Source: Heterotrichella gracilis
Lineage: Eukaryota > Sar > Xanthophyceae > Tribonematales > Xanthonemataceae
Direction: 5' to 3'
NCBI GenBank assembly: GCA_032358255.1
Contig: JAULBX010027628.1
Span: forward strand, 1 to 35,470
DNA length: 35,470 nt
Position 1 is the first letter of the stretch; each line of letters starts with the position of its first letter. Shown one piece after another: positions 30,641-35,470 of this stretch. The translations under genes were made by a program, and so were the position numbers. The notes beneath the pieces are model-generated. The model was not told the DNA's origin and searched no databases. It saw nothing but the letters and a program-made list of their open reading frames with translations.

Positions 30641-30880
30641 CATCAGCTACAAACATCCCTCAATGAACACGAACTCAGTCTGGCTTTGCATCTGGCTTTG
30701 CACAGTGTGGCTACCAACACTGGTCGGGAAACATACAGAAACGTTAACCCATACCTGGTGACCAATTGGCAGAATGCGCCACGCACCCTCAAGGCAGCAG
30801 CAAAAGACATGTCACGACATATTAGAACCCACATGGATGAACACTACGCCCTGCAAATCCTGCGGCCGCTCACTCAATGA
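30569..30880 (+). pseudogene. Retroelement remnant: segment after the PCIF1-like region
   Basis: Open frame with 'NEKGLHQLQTSLNEHELSL', 'RNVNPYLVTNWQNAPRTLK' and 'MSRHIRTHMDEHY'. The content is not recognisable on its own. It follows the PCIF1-like part directly, interrupted by the small hairpin at 30586-30631, and is probably the linker toward the missing reverse transcriptase. Confidence 0.4.
30586..30631. repeat. 15-base inverted repeat inside the retroelement remnant
   Basis: 'ttcattgccaattat' at 30586-30600 pairs perfectly with 'ataattggcaatgaa' at 30617-30631 around a 16-base AT-rich loop. It sits in the degenerate coding region at the point where the PCIF1-like frame is lost. Confidence 0.7.
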
Positions 30881-31081
30881 CACACATAACCGACACTATG
30901 GATGGCGTTATATTTTCTGCACCCCGGAAATCCAGGAAAGCCACTGGTGACAAAGCAAAGCTGATTGAGATTGGACCACACACATATACCTAACACTTAA
31001 CTAACACAGACGTTCCCCCAAACAACCCTTCTCGTACTCCCATGGAGAGAAGCAATCTACAAAGGTGGCAGCCGGAGGAAT

Positions 31082-31500
31082 GTAGTAGACCCCACTACAA
31101 AAGCAGTGATTGGCACCACTCTTGGGTCAGGCATATACATACCACCCCCTAAAACCTCAATAGCCATTCCACAAGACTACAGGGAAGCAGGCACCAATAT
31201 TCTCATCAACCCAAGCAGTGCAGGACCAACAAAAACCATCAACAGGGCCGAATTAGTGGCTCTGTACTACGCGGTTAAACTTGGCACAGGAACAGTCATT
31301 GCAACCGATAGCGCAAGCAGCATGGATCAAATAAACAAAATGCTGAATCATCCTCGGAAAATGAAGTACCACTAGCACAAAGAGTTATTACAAGAAATTG
31401 TCATAGGATTCAAAATAGCCCAGCGCCCATCACAATAGTAAAAGTCAAGGCTCACTTTGGGATTGTTGGTAATTGGGACGCCGAGCAGTTCCAGCACCCC
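31082..31500 (+). pseudogene. Retroelement remnant: RNase H domain
   Basis: Frame 31106-31375 contains 'INRAELVALYYAVKLG' (helix with the catalytic Glu) and 'VIATDSASSMDQI' (catalytic Asp). A later, shifted frame near 31435-31490 contains 'IVKVKAHFGIVGNWDAE', equivalent to the usual K-KAHxGxxGNxxAD C-terminal motif of LINE RNase H domains. A stop (31373) and a frame change separate the two parts, so it is dead. No reverse transcriptase motif (such as YADD) is seen between 30880 and 31082; only about 200 bases are there. Confidence 0.75.
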
Positions 31501-31559
31501 TCCAAATGCATTGGCCTGCATGTGACACTGATGCAGCTTCTGCAACAACCCATGCAGAA

Positions 31560-32203
31560 GAACAGGCTGGCTCTACATCCACCATGCCTGGCAGCACTCT
31601 GTTTGAACACCTGTATAGCCCACTGAAACAGCACATGGAAAGGACACACACATTGGGTGCATCCAACACAGACAACGTCTACTACACTGTCTGGAAAAAT
31701 ATTGTACCTCTTGCAGATGTGCCACTCAGCCAAAAACTCGTGACAAGCCCCAACATTACCTTCTCTGAACGCAAACACGGCCTCCAATACCGATATTATG
31801 GACTCTACACTCGCATGCTAGCATACAGATATGGCCATGGCATTGCCCCCACACCTAACTGTCTCCTATGCGGGCAAATGGATAGCGGCCACCAGAGTGT
31901 CAGCGGATGCCCTGCACTCTCAGGTTTAGTGACAGAAAGACACAACATGGCAGGCAGATTAATACTACAAGCAATCTTCAATGGACAGCATGGTGTACAT
32001 GGTGCATCTCTCATAATGACCAATGTTGGAAGGAAAGAATGGAGCAAGACGGATTAAATCTTGCTGAAATTTATGCTAGCACCATCCCCGAATGGGTTCT
32101 CCCACAACTTACACTAAGCGCACGACGTTGCCTTTGCCCGGATGGACTGCTGATTCAACACGCACGAGGCGCCATTGCAGACGGCATTGTCAACATAATT
32201 TAA
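31560..32203 (+). pseudogene. Retroelement remnant: CCHC and restriction-like endonuclease-like tail
   Basis: Frame 31473-32057 carries 'CLLCGQMDSGHQSVSGC' (CX2CX6HX5C, 31860-31910), then 'ERHNMAGRLI' (RHN at 31938-31946). After a +1/-1 frame change, the 31907-32203 frame carries 'STIPEWVLPQLTL' and 'RRCLCPDGLLI' (PD at 32138-32143). A CCHC knuckle followed by RH(D/N) and then (K/R)xPD is the known signature of RLE-type LINEs (R2/CRE/NeSL, also Dualen in Chlamydomonas). The assignment is by motif only; the frameshift shows the copy is inactive. Confidence 0.65.
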
Positions 32204-32293
32204 TTTAGATACACTAATGACTGCTTCCAACAACACCAACAAAGCAGGGTAGACAACCAACACACAGGTCTGATAGCCGAGCTGACCCTTGAA

Positions 32294-32392
32294 CAAAGAC
32301 TGTGCCGCTCACTCCCAGGAGAATTTTATATAGTGTGAATGTTCAATAATATTTTCTGGTTATTCTCCTGGGAGTGAGCGGCACAGTCTTTG
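32294..32392. repeat. Perfect 31-base inverted repeat
   Basis: 32294-32324 ('caaagactgtgccgctcac..') is the exact reverse complement of 32362-32392 around a 37-base AT-rich loop. It lies just past the retroelement coding remnant. Perfect arms in a decayed neighbourhood suggest a young insertion or active maintenance. No coding capacity. Confidence 0.85.
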
Positions 32393-32507
32393 AGAAAACT
32401 ATGGCATCTCTCATTAAACTCTGTGTATCAAAATCATCAGCTAGAACCACAATGACCAAAGTTCACATTGAATCGATTAAATGGCTCCACAAATTCTACT
32501 ACACCAA

Positions 32508-32745
32508 GGCCCACCTTGAACAATCCCACAACGTGTAACGCCACACTCAACGAGGGGAGGGCTACGACCCGTTCCCGAGTCAGGCCCTTGAGCCAAACTG
32601 GCTTAGGCCATTATGGTAGGCACTACAGGGACACATGCAGGAATGACCAGCCTCCGAGGACGGCTCTCCCTGAGTTTTTCTCTTCCTCATCCAACGCCCT
32701 CATTATTGAGATGAGGAGCGTAATTATTTAATCATTTATTTGTTC
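32508..32745 (+). mobile_element. SINE-like or LINE 3'-end repeat (copy 2)
   Basis: Second copy of the element at 22010-22300, same plus orientation, diverged but with long shared blocks and a short 'attatttaatcatttatttg' tail (32722-32742). It directly follows the LINE remnant and inverted repeat, so it may be the LINE's own 3' UTR. Confidence 0.7.
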
Positions 32746-33524
32746 ACGACACAGAGTCTAAGGATAAGCTATGTACATCATCGGTGGCTAGGCATTTCTG
32801 TATTTTGCGCTAGTAGCTATGCTAGCTTACGGCAGCAAAACAAAATTGGGCGGTCACTTGGTGGGTGACGACGTTTGGGCCAAACCTTGGCAACGTGTGG
32901 GTAATTGCAACAACTGGCCTTTAGTACTGACTCAGAGTCGAGTCAAAGTTTTGTGCTGGGTAGAATATGACCGTCTGAAAATGACTTATCACCCGAACGG
33001 GTTGTTGCAACAACTGATAACACATGTTCAAACAGAGTTTGGCCCTGAGTGAATGCTAATAGCATCTAATAGTGCATTTATTGCACCCAAGTGTTTGAAC
33101 AAATTTATTTAGAACCGTCTGAAAAATAAACGCTCCTGCAAAGAACGTTTGACAGTGGAGGAAACAAAGTTGCTTCAAGCACTTTCTGAATACATTATCT
33201 GATATTGGAAGTTCACATATAGTCAAGCTTACCCAGCACCAAGGGAAGAAGTCGTATTATCATGGTCACAATGGAAAAAGTAGCCCACGAGGAAGTGAAC
33301 GATCTAGACAGACCATGTTGTTGTCGCATCATAGTTTACATGATGAACCAAAACAAGTATTACACCATCAAGACAAGACAAAATCACAAGTGCCCTGCAT
33401 CCGGCAACGTTGTGCAGTTGTTGGGATACTTGCTCTGCAGCAGCCATAACCCTCACGATCCCACACATACTTAGTGGGAAACTGCACATACTCACTCCAT
33501 ACAGCCCTTCTTTCCTGGCATGTT
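32746..33524. other. Intergenic, 3' flank of gene D
   Basis: No gene supported. Blocks from about 33180 rightward match the 3' flanks of C and E: 'attatctgatattggaagttca', 'ctagacagaccatgttgttgt', 'acaaaatcacaagtgccctgcat', 'gtatgtgtgggat'. The frame 32819-33052 is a short stand-alone ORF without recognisable motifs. Its text ('MLAYGSKTKLGGHLVGDDVW') could be a piece of a retroelement, but I cannot support that. Confidence 0.5.
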
Positions 33525-34819
33525 CTACGCTCCCATGCACATCATGGTGAGGTCCTGCCCTACCAGCAGCTTGGCGCCAAAACGAGGGGCTGCCTTGGCT
33601 AGCTTCATCCCCACGGGGCACTTGGTACAACCCTTGGTGGGGTGGCAATCGCCCAGGCAGTCCAAATACAGGGGGCAGCTGTTGCACTGCATCACTGCGT
33701 GGCCCCCACCATTGTTGCCGTTTGTTGCAAAGAAGTTTGGCGCACATTGGGTGCAGCCCTTGCCATCCACGCACTTTGCGCAGCCGGTGGGGCAGGGGGT
33801 GCAGGTGGTGGGTTTGCTTGGCGTCTTGTAGTACCCCTTGGGACAGGTCTTGCAGCCCTGTGGGAGCATCAAGCAGCATGTCAATTGCCGCATTCGATGA
33901 TTTGATTGTTAAGTCTAGCCTCAAATTGACAACTTTGATGCCAACCAAAGCAGTCAATACAAATATGCAGCTGAAATGATTGCTAACGATTGGAAGCGAT
34001 TGCATTGAATAGATCAGGCAACTGTGCCCCTTTTGTGGCTATGCTTTTGGGTTACAACATTTCCAATGAGCTGATGATTACTATGAATACACGTGATTGC
34101 AGGTAATGGCCAGGCAGATGTACCTTTGTGGCATCGCAGTCGGTGCACCCCATGCCCACCACCGTGCACTTGGTGCAGGTTGGAGGAACCCCACTGCCGA
34201 TGGGTTTGCTCCCAGGCATGTGCACGTATCCCTGGGGGCACTTGCTGCAGCCATCATAATCCACACAGCTGTTCGCCTTGCAGTCTGCCGCTGTGGTGGT
34301 AGGCGAAGCGGGGGACATGTTGCATGGCAGGCACTTATTGGTCCACTTAAGGCGCGTGGAGGTCCACCTGCGATGCGCAAAGTGTTGGCATGCTTGTAAT
34401 ACCCCTTGAGTGCACCGCAGCGTATGTAGTGTGCAACCTCCGTTTGATGACAAGTTGCGCGCTGTATTAGTCAAGAACAACCCTCAACCCTCACCCATAA
34501 GGCCTTAACCCTATATTTGAAGGCCTATATCCCCGACCCAAAACCCTTTTAAGTTCAGCGCCCTAGCTGCCTGCACTCACTTGTAGTACCCCGGTTTGCA
34601 GGAAGTGCACCCAATGCCCTCTGGGCCAGTGCAGGTGGCACAGCCATCATTCTTCTGGTAGCCAGCAGGGAAGGCCAGGGCCCCGGAGTTGTCCGAGTAG
34701 AGGTCGCAGGGCGGGGGAGGACCGGGGCGGCTGCATGAATTGTAGGTGCCGGGTAAGGGGCACTGGCCATCGCAATCGGATTGCCATGGCGATTCCACGT
34801 CAACGGAGTCGTAGCCGGC
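33525..34819 (-). CDS. Gene D: secreted Cys-rich repeat protein, 3' part (exons 12-14)
   Basis: Partial at the right edge. Exons: 34819-34581, 34367-34124, 33857-33525 (TAG), all GT-AG, phases 2 and 0 as in the paralogues; open for 271 residues. Exon 12 reads 'AGYDSVDVESPWQSDCDGQC', 'CDLYSDNSGALAFPAGYQK' and 'GCTSCKPGYYK'. It has two cysteines not seen in A or B near its start. Exon 13 begins 'WTSTRLKWTNKCLPCNMSP', longer than in A and B, and ends 'GMGCTDCDATK'. Exon 14 is nearly the same as in C ('GCKTCPKGYYKTPSKPTTC' ... 'LTMMCMGA'). Nothing is broken in the visible part. Exons 1-11 should lie to the right, unless the inverted segment at 35393-35470 marks a truncation. Role as for the other copies. 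Confidence 0.83.
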
Positions 34820-35392
34820 CTGCAGCGGAAGGGGTAGGGTTATAGAGTGCAGGGTTAGAGTGTTAGTGTGTAGGGTTAGGATTTTAGGGTGTAGGGTGTC
34901 CGGAGTTGCAGCCGGCCTGCAGCGGAAGGGTTGGGGTGTAGGGTTTAGTGGTGTAGGGTTTGCTGAGCATTGTTGCTGTCGCCGCCACGGCTGTCATTCA
35001 AGCGCAAGGGTGATTTTATTGAGCACCTCTAACAGTCTTGCAAGCCTTGGTTGGCTTCCTATATGTGACTGTAAAATAATATCTCGGGCATGTGCTAGAC
35101 ACTGCGTGTGCTAGTGCCCACTACGCAAGAAAGAAAAGAAAAGAAAACGGACGCCAAAGGCGTAAATAATGCAGCATAGCAACTACGCATAGCCCCCAAG
35201 ACAAGTCAATCCGGAAACCCAGCGCGTGAGGGGGAAAGTGTAGTGGTGGAGGGAGTGGTGGACGCGGGTGGAGCAACCGAGTGTCTGTACCAACAATACC
35301 AACCCATATTTACCCAGCTTTTGTAGACTTGACCAATGCAAACGACCTGCTCAATAACCTACACACCAACCAATAAACCTATAAGTAAGTCA
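34820..35392 (-). other. Intron 11 of gene D (acceptor side)
   Basis: Noncoding. It holds an exon 12 acceptor echo at 34909-34930, TTAGGG/TGTAGGG runs (34835-34965, CCCTAA in gene sense), a stretch resembling intron 11 of C ('accNacccatatttNcc.agcttttgtag', 35296-35330 versus 21596-21625) and a purine-rich AAGAA tract (35128-35149). Homology to intron 11 appears to end before about 35390. Confidence 0.6.
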
Positions 35393-35470
35393 ATAAGTAT
35401 TTGCTTTCCAGCTTTGAAGCCAGGTTAGCATGTCTGGGTATGCCTCACCCCAGTCCTAGAGCCAAGGCTT
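35393..35470 (+). repeat. Right-edge copy of the inverted segment
   Basis: Near-identical reverse complement of 18838-18913. Orientation is opposite to gene D, so the intron 11 homology gives way here to a differently oriented duplicated piece. It is cut by the window end. Confidence 0.8.

Noticed and set aside
32819-33052. Stand-alone 77-codon open frame
   Set aside because: No recognisable motif, no paralogue in the window, not clearly spliced; insufficient support for a gene.
1-35470. Dinoflagellate origin
   Set aside because: TTTAGGG-type repeats and tandem genes would fit, but introns here are uniformly GT-AG; I saw no GC/GA donors.

Overview
The window looks like nuclear DNA of a eukaryote, most likely a chlorophyte green alga (Chlamydomonadales are my best guess). 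Reasons: multi-exon genes with canonical GT-AG introns and the standard code, introns full of degenerate plant/algal-type telomere-like repeats (CCCTAAA / TTTAGGG), and a broken non-LTR retrotransposon. The organism call is inference; no rRNA or organellar marker is present.

Almost all of the window is one cluster of paralogous genes for a secreted, extremely cysteine-rich protein built of CxxC / GCTxCxxGYY modules. I name the copies A to E. Layout: A (+, exons 9-14, start lies left of the window, last base 6008); B (+, complete 14-exon structure 7782-16756, one 1-base frameshift in exon 9); E (-, 18105-18437, isolated last exon plus eroded scraps of exons 13 and 11); C (-, complete and open, 14 exons, 29204 down to 19754, 926 aa); a dead retrotransposon (+, about 29858-32203); D (-, exons 12-14, 34819 down to 33525, continuing past the right edge). 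A and B point right and E, C and D point left, so the cluster is tail-to-tail around position 17.5 kb. Exon order, exon lengths and intron phases agree between copies, so they arose by segmental duplication and not by retroposition. 5' and 3' flanks are duplicated with the genes.

Exon 1 and exon 2 of B and C together make a signal peptide split by an intron. No transmembrane or GPI-type tail is visible, so the product is probably secreted (wall, matrix or surface associated). I do not recognise a named family; the architecture resembles furin-like / growth-factor-receptor Cys-rich repeats and protist variant surface proteins only in pattern.

The most unusual structure is in the introns. Nearly every exon edge has one or more decayed 'echo' copies in the adjacent intron, including the splice site and 15-50 bases of exon, at spacings of about 55-240 bases. 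Telomere-like repeats lie between them and keep the same strand relative to the gene in paralogous introns. Introns 12 and 13 also share a GATCA-rich repeat.

The retrotransposon remnant contains a segment resembling the PCIF1 (cap-adjacent m6A methyltransferase) core, a broken RNase H domain, and a CCHC plus RHN ... PD tail like the restriction-like endonuclease of RLE-type LINEs. The reverse transcriptase region is missing.
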